A stretch of 64,000 nucleotides of DNA from Sphingopyxis terrae subsp. terrae NBRC 15098 (GTDB lineage Bacteria > Pseudomonadota > Alphaproteobacteria > Sphingomonadales > Sphingomonadaceae), in assembly GCF_001610975.1 (NCBI RefSeq), contig NZ_CP013342.1:2179001-2243000 (forward strand), in the 5' to 3' direction. The notes under the pieces are model-generated. The model was not told the DNA's origin, did no database searches, and saw only the letters and a list, made by a program, of their open reading frames with translations. The first letter of the stretch is position 1, and each line of letters opens with the position of its first letter. The position numbers and the translations under genes are program-made. This document shows positions 42,273-50,364 of the stretch, in pieces.

Positions 42273-45110
42273 ATGGCTTTTCATAACGCGCGGGGTGGCC
42301 GCACTCTGGTCAGGCTGGCTTCGGGGGTTTCGCTTGCGGTGCTGGTCGCGACGCCGGCCTGGGCGCAGGACGCAGCAGATGCGGGCGCTGCCGACGATGC
42401 GGCAAGCAACGAGATTGTCGTGACCGGTTTTCGCCAGTCGCTGCAGGCCGCGCTCAACGTCAAGCGCGACTCGGTGGCGGCGGTCGACGCGATCGTGGCC
42501 GAAGACATCGCCAAATTTCCCGATCAGAATCTTGCAGAATCGCTTCAGCGCATTCCCGGCATCTCGATCCAGCGCGACGGCGGCGAAGGGCGCGCAATCA
42601 CCGTGCGCGGTCTGGGCGCCCAATTCACCCGCGTTCGGCTGAACGGCCTGGAAACCGTCGCAACCTCGACCGACGGCGCCTCGGCCAATCGCGATCGCGC
42701 CTTCGACTTCAATGTCTTCGCATCGGAGCTTTTCAGCAGCATCGTCGTCCACAAGACCGCCGAAGCCTCGCTCGACGAAGGCTCGCTCGGCGCGGTGGTT
42801 GATCTCAACACCGGCAATCCGCTCGGCGGCAAGGCCGGGCTGCACGGCGCGCTGTCGGTCGTCGGTTCCTACAACGACCTGTCGAAGGATCTGGGGCCGC
42901 GTGTCGCCGGGCTGCTCAGCTGGCGCAACGATGCGGGCACCTTTGGCGCCTCGGTTTCCGCAGCCTATTCGAAGGGCAATACGCTTGAACTCGGCAACAA
43001 TAGCGTGCGTTGGGCGCAGGCGCGTTTTGACTCGGTCGATGGTACCAATTGCTGGACGGCCCCGAACAGCGGCGGCACCTATGTCTCTGGTGCAGCGTGC
43101 GACGCGGCGGCTCTCGCATTTCATCCGCGCATCCCGCGCTATGGCGAGATCGAACACCGCCGCGAACGCCTCGGCCTGACCGGTTCGATCCAGTTCGAAC
43201 CGACCGAAAGCACCCGGATTTCGCTCGACGCCCTCTATTCGCGCTTCCGCGAAGATCGCGAGGAAAAATGGGGTGAAGTGCTGCTGCGTTCGAATGAGCG
43301 GTCGATCAACGTCGTCGATCCCGTCTATGACTCGAACGGCAACATGATCTCGGCGACGCTCAACGATGCGTGGGTGCGCACCGAACATTATCTGCGCCAG
43401 TCGAAGACGAGCTTCTATCAGTTCGGCGGAAGCTGGGACCAGGATGTTTCGGACCGTTTCCGCTTCACCGTTCTGGGCGGCCTGTCGAAGTCTGACGCCG
43501 ACATTCCCGTCGAAACGACCGTCGTGTTCGACGACCGCGATGCGCAGGGCTATTCCTACGACTACAGCGACATGAAGCACCCGGTGCTCACCTTCGGCAC
43601 CAGCGTAACCGATCCGGCGAATTTCCAGCTCGCCGAAATTCGCGATCGTCCCTCGAACGTCACCAACCGCTTCAAGACCGCCCAGCTCCGTACCGAATGG
43701 GACGTGACCGACGGTTTTCAGGTCAAGGCCGGCGCGATGTGGCGCCGCTTCAACTTCGATGCGGTCGCCTTCACCCGCGACACGGCGGTTTGCGGCAACG
43801 GCGGGGTCGACCGCGTTCTGGGTACGTTGACCTGCTCGGCGTCGGGAGTCTTTGGGCCGACTGCCGTCTACGGCTTTCCGGTCACCTCGCAGCTTGCCGA
43901 ACTGTTCACGCTCGGCAAGGCGGGTCAGCCGGCGGGAACGACGACCCAGTGGCTTATCCCGTCCTTCCCTGCGGCCACGGACTTCACCCAGCTTTACAGC
44001 CGCACCGCCAATCCGGACACGGGCAATACGCGTGCGGTCCAGGAAACCGTCTCGGGCGGCTATATCGAGTTCGATGCCAAGGGCGAATTGTTCGGGCTCG
44101 AATATGCGGGCAATGCCGGCATCCGCTATGCGCATACGGCGCAATCGTCGACCGGCGTCCTGTCGGGAACCACCGTCACGGTCGATCGCACCTATGACGA
44201 CTGGCTGCCGTCGTTCAACGTGGCGCTCTACCCGAGCCGCGACGTGATTATCCGCGGTGCGATCGCCAAGGTCATCACGCGTCCGACCCTCGGCAATCTG
44301 ACGCCAGGCGGCTCGATCGACGGCTTCAACTACAAGATCAGCTATGGCAACCCGCAGCTCGATCCCTATCGGGCGACCAATTTCGACCTTGGTGTCGAAT
44401 GGTATTTCGCGCCGCAGGCGGTTCTGTCGATCGCCGGTTTCGTGAAGAAGGTTGAAAGCTTCCCGATCAGCCAGGCCTTCAGCGCCAGCTTTGCATCCAC
44501 CGGCCTGCCGAAGGACGCGATCCCGCCGAGTTCGCCGGCTTTCCTCAATTTCGATCCCAATCAGATCTATACGATCACTGCCAACGTTAACGGGGCCGGG
44601 GCCACGCTGAAAGGCGTCGAACTCGCTGCGCAGGTTCCGTTCAGCGCCTTCACCAGCGGTGGTTTCATCAGCCACTTCGGGGTGCTTGCGAACGCGACCT
44701 TCATCAGTTCGGACGCAGATTATAATGTTCAGGGGCCGGCGGTGGTCCCGGGTGGGGCGCTGGTCAATGCGGTGCGCTCGGCGACGCTCTTTGGCGTGTC
44801 GAAGCGCGCCTACAACGGCACGCTCTATTACGACGACGGCGCCTTCAGCGCGCGCGTGTCGGCCAGCTATCGCAGCCGCTACATCGATGCGAACAGCGGC
44901 ACCGGCAACGTCTTCGAAGGCTATGGCGCGACGTGGAACATGGACGCCTCGATCCGGTACAAGTTGACCGATTGGGTCGAACTGTCGGTCGAGGGCAATA
45001 ATCTGCTCGACACCTATCGCTATCGCTACACCGATTTCGATGCTGACCGGAATTACGAGAATAATCATTTTGGCCGCACCATCCTGTTCGGCGCGCGCTT
45101 CAAGATGTGA
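42273..45110 (+). CDS. TonB-dependent outer-membrane receptor, probable pectin-oligomer importer
   Basis: 945 aa from ATG 42273, six bases after GGGAGG (the in-frame ATG 42267 is too close to it). Signal peptide ending 'TPAWAQ'. A TonB box-like 'NEIVVTGFRQSLQAAL' precedes the plug ('IAKFPDQNLAESLQRIPGISIQRDGGEGRAITVRGLGAQFTRVRLNG'), then a large beta-barrel ending in 'RTILFGARFKM' with C-terminal aromatic signature. This form is typical of sphingomonad carbohydrate receptors. Divergent from pectate lyase. The substrate is inferred to be oligogalacturonides. Confidence 0.9.
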   Translation: MAFHNARGGRTLVRLASGVSLAVLVATPAWAQDAADAGAADDAASNEIVVTGFRQSLQAALNVKRDSVAAVDAIVAEDIAKFPDQNLAESLQRIPGISIQRDGGEGRAITVRGLGAQFTRVRLNGLETVATSTDGASANRDRAFDFNVFASELFSSIVVHKTAEASLDEGSLGAVVDLNTGNPLGGKAGLHGALSVVGSYNDLSKDLGPRVAGLLSWRNDAGTFGASVSAAYSKGNTLELGNNSVRWAQARFDSVDGTNCWTAPNSGGTYVSGAACDAAALAFHPRIPRYGEIEHRRERLGLTGSIQFEPTESTRISLDALYSRFREDREEKWGEVLLRSNERSINVVDPVYDSNGNMISATLNDAWVRTEHYLRQSKTSFYQFGGSWDQDVSDRFRFTVLGGLSKSDADIPVETTVVFDDRDAQGYSYDYSDMKHPVLTFGTSVTDPANFQLAEIRDRPSNVTNRFKTAQLRTEWDVTDGFQVKAGAMWRRFNFDAVAFTRDTAVCGNGGVDRVLGTLTCSASGVFGPTAVYGFPVTSQLAELFTLGKAGQPAGTTTQWLIPSFPAATDFTQLYSRTANPDTGNTRAVQETVSGGYIEFDAKGELFGLEYAGNAGIRYAHTAQSSTGVLSGTTVTVDRTYDDWLPSFNVALYPSRDVIIRGAIAKVITRPTLGNLTPGGSIDGFNYKISYGNPQLDPYRATNFDLGVEWYFAPQAVLSIAGFVKKVESFPISQAFSASFASTGLPKDAIPPSSPAFLNFDPNQIYTITANVNGAGATLKGVELAAQVPFSAFTSGGFISHFGVLANATFISSDADYNVQGPAVVPGGALVNAVRSATLFGVSKRAYNGTLYYDDGAFSARVSASYRSRYIDANSGTGNVFEGYGATWNMDASIRYKLTDWVELSVEGNNLLDTYRYRYTDFDADRNYENNHFGRTILFGARFKM

Positions 45111-45134
45111 TCCATCAGAATTAGTCCCGGAAAT

Positions 45135-45173
45135 AGGCCCGGTCTTCGCGCGCGAGGGCCGGGCCTTTTTCTT
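45135..45173 (+). terminator. Rho-independent terminator after the TonB receptor
   Basis: An 8-bp perfect stem AGGCCCGG / CCGGGCCT (45135-45142, 45159-45166) is followed by CTTTTTCTTT. It lies 25 bp after the receptor stop and would separate it from the GH43 gene, which starts at 45195. Confidence 0.75.
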
Positions 45174-45194
45174 TGGCGCAAGAGGAGGACGCCT

Positions 45195-46802
45195 GTGACC
45201 GATCGCCGCGACCTGTTCAAAATGGCTGGCGCCGGCCTGCTGGCGGCCGGGCTCGGTCCGGCGCCGGGCAAGGCGCGGGCCATGTCGGCTCCCGCGGACC
45301 CGGCATCGGAGCCGCAATGGGGGCGGGGTGCCGATGGGCAGCGCCGCGCCGATTGCGGCGACGGCCGCTTCCTCAACCCGATCATGGCCGGTGATCATCC
45401 CGATCCGTCGATCCTCAAGGACGGCGACGACTATTACATGACCTTTTCAACCTTCGATTCCTATCCCGGCCTGGTCATCTGGCATTCGCGCGATCTGGTG
45501 AACTGGCGCTCCGTCGCCCCGGCGCTCACCCGCAATATCGGATCGGTCTGGGCGCCCGAGCTGTGCAAGCATGACGGCCGTTATTTTCTCTACATTCCGA
45601 CCAAGGGACCGAACACGAGCTGGGTGATCTGGGCCGACCACATCGAGGGTCCGTGGAGCGATCCCGTCGACCTCGACCTGCCCGATCATATCGACCCCGG
45701 GCATGCCGTCGGCGAGGATGGTTCGCGCTGGCTGTTCCTGTCGGGCGGCGACCGCGTGCGGCTGTCGGACGATGGCTTGTCGCGGATAGGCGAACCCGAG
45801 CATGTCTATGATCCCTGGCGCTACCCCGCCGACTGGGTCGTCGAAGGATTTTCGCCCGAGGGGCCAAAGATCGTGCGCCGCGAGGGCTATTTCTATCTGA
45901 TCACCGCGGTGGGCGGCACCGCGGGACCGCCCACCGGCCATATGGTCATCGCGGCGCGCGCCCTCTCGATCCACGGGCCATGGGAAAACTGCCCTGCCAA
46001 TCCGATCGTCCGCACCGTTTCGCGCGACGAGGCTTGGTGGTCGCGCGGCCATGCGACGCTTGTGGAAGGTCCGTCGGGCGATTGGTGGAGCGTCTATCAC
46101 GGCTATGAGAAGGACTTCTGGACGCTGGGGCGCCAGACGCTGCTCGATCCTGTCGAATGGACCACCGACGGCTGGCCGCGGATGACAGGGGGCGACCTGT
46201 CGCGGCCGCTCGCGAAGCCGCTTGGCGGCGTTGCCGGTCTGCATGGCATGGCGCTGTCGGACGATTTCACGTCGCTGGCGCTCGGCGCAAAATGGAATTT
46301 CTTCAAGCCCGCACGCGACGAGCGCGCGCGTGCCGCCGTTGCGGACGGCGCGCTGCACCTTGCGGCGCGCGGGCGGGCGCCGTCCGATTCATCGCCGCTG
46401 CTCCTAATCGCGGGCGACCGGTCCTACCGCTTCGAATGCGATATCGATATCGACTCTGGCGTGACGGCGGGCCTGATCCTCTTTTACGACGAGCGTCTCT
46501 ATTGCGGACTGGGTTTCGATGCCGACCGCTTCGTGACGCATCAATATGGGATCGAACGGGCTCAGCCCGTCAATCCGCATGGCTGCCGGATGCGCCTACG
46601 GGTTACCAACGATGCGCATATCGTCACCTTCGACACCAGCGGCGATGGTGGCGAAAGCTGGACCCGCTTCGATCGCGGGATGGAGGTGTCAGGTTATCAC
46701 CACAATGTCCGCGGCGGCTTTCTGATGCTGCGCCCGGGGCTGTACGCAGCGGGGTCGGGGCAGGCGCGTTTCCGGAATTTCCGCTTCTCGGCGCTGAGCT
46801 GA
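45195..46802 (+). CDS. Glycoside hydrolase family 43 protein, Tat-exported
   Basis: 535 aa from GTG 45195, six bases after AGGAGG. The N-terminus 'TDRRDLFKMAGAGLLAAGLGPAPGKARA' is a Tat signal. Five-bladed propeller motifs: catalytic base 'GDHPDPSILKDGDDYYMTFST', the Asp modulator in 'DHIDPGHAVGEDGSRWLF', and catalytic acid Glu in 'EGFSPEGPKIV'. A C-terminal beta-sandwich of about 200 residues starts 'DDFTSLALGAKWNFF' (DUF1349/GH43_C2 type). Such enzymes release arabinose or xylose, side chains in pectin. It stands alone after the terminator; no operator motif was seen in front. Confidence 0.88.
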   Translation: MTDRRDLFKMAGAGLLAAGLGPAPGKARAMSAPADPASEPQWGRGADGQRRADCGDGRFLNPIMAGDHPDPSILKDGDDYYMTFSTFDSYPGLVIWHSRDLVNWRSVAPALTRNIGSVWAPELCKHDGRYFLYIPTKGPNTSWVIWADHIEGPWSDPVDLDLPDHIDPGHAVGEDGSRWLFLSGGDRVRLSDDGLSRIGEPEHVYDPWRYPADWVVEGFSPEGPKIVRREGYFYLITAVGGTAGPPTGHMVIAARALSIHGPWENCPANPIVRTVSRDEAWWSRGHATLVEGPSGDWWSVYHGYEKDFWTLGRQTLLDPVEWTTDGWPRMTGGDLSRPLAKPLGGVAGLHGMALSDDFTSLALGAKWNFFKPARDERARAAVADGALHLAARGRAPSDSSPLLLIAGDRSYRFECDIDIDSGVTAGLILFYDERLYCGLGFDADRFVTHQYGIERAQPVNPHGCRMRLRVTNDAHIVTFDTSGDGGESWTRFDRGMEVSGYHHNVRGGFLMLRPGLYAAGSGQARFRNFRFSALS

Positions 46803-46804
46803 CC

Positions 46805-48295
46805 CTAGAGCGTAACGCCAGATTTCCAGATCGCGATATCGCGTTCGCCATTGGCTTCCGACCGCGTTGGGCGTCCCGATGCCGTCTCGATCACCAGATC
46901 GAGCAGCGCGTCGGCGGCGCCACCGAAGCCTTCGTCGAGCACCCGGCCGGCATCGAAGTCGATCCAGCCGCTCTTGCGGTCGGCGAGGGCGGTGTTGGAT
47001 GCGATCTTGAGCGTCGGGGCGGGAAAGCCGAGCGGCGTTCCGCGGCCCGTTGTGAACAGGATCAGCGTCGCACCGGCCGCGGTCAATGCTGTCGACGACA
47101 CGGCATCGTTGCCGGGCGCTTCGAGCAGGGTCAGGCCGGGGCGCGTCGCCCGACCGCCATAGCGCTGCACATCGGTCAGCGGAACCTTGCCGCCCTTCTG
47201 AACCGCGCCAAGCGACTTTTCCTCAAGCGTCGTGATGCCGCCCGCGACATTCCCCGGCGAGGGATTTTCGCTCACCGGTTCGCCATGGCGTACGAAATAG
47301 GCCTTGAAGTCGTCGATCAGTGCCACCGCGCGATCGAAGACGTCGCGCGATGCCGCGCGGCTCAGCAGCATGGGCTCGGCACCGAAGATTTCGGGAATTT
47401 CGGTCAGGATCACCCGCCCGCCCGATGCCGCAATGCTGTCGCCCGTACGGCCGACCAGCGGATTGGCGGTCAATCCGGACATGCCGTCCGACCCGCCGCA
47501 TTTGACCCCGAGGACGAGCTCGGAAAGCGGCGCTTCGCTCCGTTCGGCCTGCCCCGCGATGCCGACCAGTTCCTCGATCAGCGACAGGCAGGCCGCCTCG
47601 TCATCCTCGACCGACTGGGCGGCCAGACTGCGAATATGCGTCCGCCTCGCTGCGGGAATGGATTCGATCAACGCCCCGAGCTGATTATTCTCGCATCCCA
47701 AGCCGACGATCAGGACACCCCCGGCATTGGGATGCTGCGCCAGCCCGGCCAGCAGCGCACGCGTGTGCGAAAGGTCGTCGCCAAGTTGCGAACAGCCGAA
47801 AGGATGTTTGAAAGCGTGGATGCCATCGACGCTTCCGGCGTGTTTTGTCGCCGCAATCCGCGCGACCCGTTCGGCGAGATTGCCGACGCAGCCGACGGTC
47901 GGGATGATCCAGATCTCATTGCGTGTCCCAACCCGGCCATCGGCGCGCCGATGGCCGCGGAAGGCGCGGTCCGCGCCGCGGACGGACCTGGAATCGGTCT
48001 GCGCGAACATGGGAAGGGGGGCGGTGTCGGCGGTGAGCGCGGTCGCCAGATTATGGCTGTGAACATGGTCGCCGGCTTCGATCGCGACCGAGGCGCGCCC
48101 GATCGGAAAGCCGTATTTGGTCACCGCGTCGCCCCGCGCTACAGCCGCGGTAGCGATTTTATGCCCGCGCGGAATGGCGTTCGCCGCGACGATTCGCCCG
48201 CCATCGACGGCGACGCTGTCGCCCGCCGCGGCGTCGGCCAACAGCGTGGCCACATTGTCCTCGGGCGCGATCCTGATAGCGGTTACCGGTGTCAT
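46805..48295 (-). CDS. uxaA: Altronate dehydratase (UxaA)
   Basis: 496 aa from ATG 48295; an ATG at 48316 adds seven residues and is the alternative. Dehydrates D-altronate to KDG. N-terminal SAF domain 'AVDGGRIVAANAIPRGHKIATAAV' and the main domain 'HRRADGRVGTRNEIWIIPTVGCVG', 'HPFGCSQLG', 'GLGCENNQ', 'KCGGSDGMSGLTANPLVG', with cysteines as iron or metal ligands. Normal fused-UxaA length. It lies 12-33 nt after the lacI stop, on the same strand. A copy of the operator motif overlaps its first codons. Confidence 0.93.
   Translation of the reverse strand: MTPVTAIRIAPEDNVATLLADAAAGDSVAVDGGRIVAANAIPRGHKIATAAVARGDAVTKYGFPIGRASVAIEAGDHVHSHNLATALTADTAPLPMFAQTDSRSVRGADRAFRGHRRADGRVGTRNEIWIIPTVGCVGNLAERVARIAATKHAGSVDGIHAFKHPFGCSQLGDDLSHTRALLAGLAQHPNAGGVLIVGLGCENNQLGALIESIPAARRTHIRSLAAQSVEDDEAACLSLIEELVGIAGQAERSEAPLSELVLGVKCGGSDGMSGLTANPLVGRTGDSIAASGGRVILTEIPEIFGAEPMLLSRAASRDVFDRAVALIDDFKAYFVRHGEPVSENPSPGNVAGGITTLEEKSLGAVQKGGKVPLTDVQRYGGRATRPGLTLLEAPGNDAVSSTALTAAGATLILFTTGRGTPLGFPAPTLKIASNTALADRKSGWIDFDAGRVLDEGFGGAADALLDLVIETASGRPTRSEANGERDIAIWKSGVTL
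48281..48294. promoter_or_regulatory. Operator-like site overlapping the uxaA start codon
   Basis: On the coding strand TGACACCGGTAACC begins within the ATG of uxaA, so the codons for M-T-P-V-T are the motif itself. It matches the other sites except for one base. It lies inside the lacI-uxaA transcription unit. Either a true internal site or a coding coincidence. Confidence 0.5.
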
Positions 48296-48328
48296 ATGCG
48301 CGTTTCTCTCTGCCATCCGCCGGAAGGC

Positions 48329-49387
48329 TCAGGCTGTGGTGGGAGGAGCGACCGACTGGCGCTCGACAAAGGTGGACGCGAGCACCGGGCTTTCGTCGGC
48401 CGCTGCGGTGCGCGCTGCCCCGTCGAGAAAATCGGGGACCAGCGTTCGCGCGGCGCGCGCGCCCATTTCGCGGATCGGCCAGCGGACGGTGCTCAGCGCA
48501 GGCCAGATATGCGTGGCAGTCGGCGAATCGTCGAACCCGATGATCGACAGGTCGCCCGGCACCGCGATGCCCTTGCCGTGCGCCACGCTCATAACCCCGG
48601 CCGCCATCTCGTCATTCGAGCAGAAGAGCGCAGTTGGCGGTTCGGCGAGCGACAGCAGCTTTTCGCCCGCCTCGACCCCCGCCGCATAGCGATAATTACC
48701 CGGCGCGAAATAATCGGGCGGCAACGTCAGGCCGGCTTCGCGAAGGGCCGCGTGAAAACCCTCCTCGCGCTCGGCGGCCGACCGGAACCCGACAGGGCCG
48801 CGCACGAAGCCGATGCGGCGATGGCCGAGGCTGATCAGCTTGCGCACCGCTTCGGCCACGACTTCGCGGTCGTTCGACGAGACGCAATGCGCGGCATCGT
48901 CGAGCGGCGCCGAGCCGACGCGAACATAGCGCACCCCCAATTCGCTACACAGAGCGGCGAGCGCATCATTCTCGGAAATGGGCGGGAGCAGCATCGCGCC
49001 GATCGGGCGCTGCTTTTCCAGGAAGACGCGGACATCCTCGAGCATCCGGTCGGACCCGCGATCGACCGGGCGGACGAGCAGCGCCAGGTCGCTGTCCTTG
49101 ATCGCGTCGAGCACGCCCTGCTGAAAATTCAGCACCGTCTGGGCATTGGGATTGTCGTGCAGAAGCGCGATCAGGAAATTGCGCCGAAAGGCGAGGGCGC
49201 GCGCCTGCGGATTGGGCACGAAGCCCAGGGTTTCGATCGCTTCCTGAACCGCCTTGCGTGTCTTTTCGGCGATGAATTCGGACCGGTTGATGACGCGGCT
49301 GACGGTCTTTTTCGACACGCCGGCAAGCGCCGCGACGTCGTTGATCGTCGGCTGCTTCGTACCCTGTCCGCCCTTCGTCGCTGGCAT
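48329..49387 (-). CDS. LacI-family transcriptional regulator of the pectin/uronate locus
   Basis: 352 aa from ATG 49387 (the frame is open to 49447 but non-family). The N-terminal HTH 'TINDVAALAGVSKKTVSRVINRSEFI' is followed by the hinge and a periplasmic-binding-protein-like effector domain ('FLIALLHDNPNAQTVLNFQQGVLDAI', 'LGHRRIGFVRGPVGFRSAAEREEGF', 'DDSPTATHIWPALSTVRWP'). It is divergent from the hydratase-exuT operon; the palindrome TGACACCGGTGTC lies between. It probably represses the locus and is released by a uronate breakdown product such as KDG, which is inference. Confidence 0.92.
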   Translation of the reverse strand: MPATKGGQGTKQPTINDVAALAGVSKKTVSRVINRSEFIAEKTRKAVQEAIETLGFVPNPQARALAFRRNFLIALLHDNPNAQTVLNFQQGVLDAIKDSDLALLVRPVDRGSDRMLEDVRVFLEKQRPIGAMLLPPISENDALAALCSELGVRYVRVGSAPLDDAAHCVSSNDREVVAEAVRKLISLGHRRIGFVRGPVGFRSAAEREEGFHAALREAGLTLPPDYFAPGNYRYAAGVEAGEKLLSLAEPPTALFCSNDEMAAGVMSVAHGKGIAVPGDLSIIGFDDSPTATHIWPALSTVRWPIREMGARAARTLVPDFLDGAARTAAADESPVLASTFVERQSVAPPTTA

Positions 49388-49503
49388 ATTGTCTGCACTC
49401 CGCTCGCTGCCCCGCCGGATGTTCCGCAGATCGGCACCATTTCCCACCTAGTGAGCGTTCATGGCGCCGAAATCAACCGGGTCGGCGGCTATTCGCTTGC
49501 TTT

Positions 49504-49516
49504 TGACACCGGTGTC
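49504..49516. promoter_or_regulatory. Candidate LacI-type operator, lacI/hydratase divergent region
   Basis: TGACACCGGTGTC contains the perfect 12-bp palindrome GACACCGGTGTC. It lies 28 bp before the hydratase start and 117 bp before lacI, so one site could control both directions including autoregulation. The most symmetric of the five sites. Confidence 0.75.
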
Positions 49517-49543
49517 TTTTAGAGCGAAAGCCGGAAGAGGGAA

Positions 49544-50341
49544 ATGACAAAGATGAGCGCGAACAGCGAAGCGGAAAATGTGGCCCAGGCGCTTCTCGCC
49601 GCGCGCGCCAAAAAGACACCGCTTACCTCCTATCCCGGCGTCATGCCGGACAGCCTAGCCGACGCCTATGCGATCCAGGATCATGCGATCCGGCTCGACG
49701 GGCGGCAAATCGGTGGCTGGAAGGTGGGGCGGATCGCGGCCGAGCTCGTTGGCCGCTATGGCGGCAATCGTCTGACCGGGCCGATATTCAGCGACGAAAT
49801 CCGCGACGGATCGGCGGGCGACCGGCCCGTTATGCCGGTCTTCGTGCCGGGATTCGCCGCAGCCGAGGCCGAAATCCTTTTGCGCTTCGGCGCCGTCGGC
49901 GACGGTGATTATGACGCCGATACGATTCGCGACTGCATCGACGAGGTGCGCACCGGAATCGAGATCGCGAGTTCTCCTTTCGCCGAAATCAACCTGCACG
50001 GCCCCGCAGTTACCGCGTCCGATTACGGCAACAACAAGGGGCTCGTACTCGGTCCGCCGATCGCCGACTGGCGCGACGCCGATCTGATCCGCATGCCCGT
50101 CGCGATGTTCATCGACGGCGCGCAGGTCGGCGCGGCGACGATGGAAACGATGCTCGACGGGCCTTTCGGGTCGGCGGCATTCCTCGCCCGCACCTTGCGC
50201 GCCCGCGGCATCCCCATTGCGCCGGGAACATGGGTGTCGGCAGGCGCCATCACCGGCGTCCATGAAATCCGGGCGGGTCAGACCGCCGAAGCACTGTTCG
50301 ACGGAAAAATCCGCGTCGGCTGCCGCATCGAAAGCCTCTAG
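49544..50341 (+). CDS. 2-keto-4-pentenoate hydratase-like protein (FAH/MhpD family)
   Basis: 265 aa, with GGAAGAGGG upstream. Pattern of the MhpD/HpaH hydratases: 'QDHAIRLDGRQIGGWKVGRI', 'GPIFSDEIRDG', 'EAEILLRFG', 'EVRTGIEIASSPF', 'NNKGLVLGPPIADW', and 'PGTWVSAGAITGVHEIRAGQTAEALFDG'. Known members add water to 2-keto-4-enoates in aromatic degradation. Placed first in an operon with exuT, uxaC and a uronate reductase, it more likely acts on a 2-keto-3-deoxy or unsaturated keto-acid from sugars; this is inference. Confidence 0.82.
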   Translation: MTKMSANSEAENVAQALLAARAKKTPLTSYPGVMPDSLADAYAIQDHAIRLDGRQIGGWKVGRIAAELVGRYGGNRLTGPIFSDEIRDGSAGDRPVMPVFVPGFAAAEAEILLRFGAVGDGDYDADTIRDCIDEVRTGIEIASSPFAEINLHGPAVTASDYGNNKGLVLGPPIADWRDADLIRMPVAMFIDGAQVGAATMETMLDGPFGSAAFLARTLRARGIPIAPGTWVSAGAITGVHEIRAGQTAEALFDGKIRVGCRIESL

Positions 50342-50364
50342 AAGGCAGGAAAAGGGAGAGAGAA

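Noticed and set aside
42225..45398. 1057-codon minus-strand open frame opposite the TonB receptor
   Set aside because: It is antisense to a well-supported receptor gene, has the charged low-complexity composition of a GC-rich shadow frame, no ribosome site and no family motif.
46157..49522. 1121-codon plus-strand open frame across GH43, uxaA and lacI
   Set aside because: It crosses three clearly identified genes in other frames or antisense and contains no domain; it is a codon-bias shadow.
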